Source of the DNA: Bacteroidales bacterium UBA4345
Lineage (GTDB): Bacteria; Bacteroidota; Bacteroidia; Bacteroidales; Paludibacteraceae
Assembly: GCA_002396385.1 (NCBI GenBank)
Contig: DGTD01000008.1
Span: 1 to 6,031 of the forward strand
Length of the DNA stretch: 6,031 bases
Direction: 5' to 3'
The stretch's first letter is position 1. Every line of letters begins with the position of its first letter. The notes below the pieces were generated by a model that searched no databases, was not told the origin of the DNA, and saw nothing but the letters and a program-made list of their open reading frames with translations. Positions 6,005-6,031 of this stretch are shown one piece after another. The position numbers and the translations under genes are program-made.

Positions 6005-6030
6005 CATTTTCTTTTGAGCCTCTTGTCGGA
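6004..6030 (-). CDS. Possible 3' end of an upstream minus-strand gene
   Basis: On the minus strand from 6030 one frame reads SDKRLKRK and stops at TGA (6006-6004), exactly at the foot of the terminator-like hairpin. A basic C-terminal tail followed at once by an intrinsic terminator is a natural gene end. Only eight codons are in the window, so no identity can be given. The other two frames are also open here. Confidence 0.3.
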   Translation of the reverse strand, partial: SDKRLKRK

Positions 6031-6031
6031 T

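Overview
The window looks like chromosomal accessory DNA from a member of the Bacteroidales (Bacteroides, Prevotella, Parabacteroides or a relative). Three things point there: a FISUMP-type secreted protein with the Bacteroidales wording 'YVDLGLPS..LWATCNIGA..GDYFAWGET', a very large BspA-like leucine-rich-repeat (LRR_5) protein, and starts without a clear Shine-Dalgarno sequence. This assignment is inferred from family distribution. No rRNA, tRNA, CRISPR array, insertion sequence or integrase is visible.

Layout. Bases 1-57 are AT-rich with a weak Bacteroidetes-type promoter candidate. Bases 58-798 (+) encode an exported 246-aa FISUMP-domain protein. Immediately after its stop codon, bases 800-952 hold a very GC-rich (about 65 %) fragment that reads on the + strand as a piece of an RHS/YD-repeat protein. 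It is a gene remnant, and an imperfect 14-15-base direct repeat brackets it (800-814 and 961-974). Bases 956-1109 hold no recognisable gene. The rest of the window is on the minus strand: a giant modular LRR_5 gene (5947 or 6007 down to 1874), followed with a 4-base ATGA overlap by a predicted 255-aa lipoprotein of unknown family (1877 down to 1110). A strong hairpin with a T tract lies just upstream of the LRR gene (5973-6004). It is best read as the terminator of a further minus-strand gene whose last codons may be at 6030-6004.

How the parts may work together. The LRR protein is built of four successive modules. Each has a beta-rich header followed by 23-residue LRRs, and the first three end in a 'YV..(D/E)....Y.....W.KF..I' cap. 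The fourth module lacks the full cap, and no convincing signal peptide is visible at either candidate start, which is odd for a BspA-like protein. The ATGA overlap argues that the LRR protein and the lipoprotein are made together and may act together at the envelope; this is inference. The abrupt composition changes (30 % GC in a sampled part of the FISUMP gene, 65 % in the RHS fragment, 39 % in a sampled part of the lipoprotein gene, 54 % in a sampled part of the LRR gene) suggest a patchwork locus shaped by recombination, as is typical around rhs elements. I do not see a complete known defence or toxin-immunity system.
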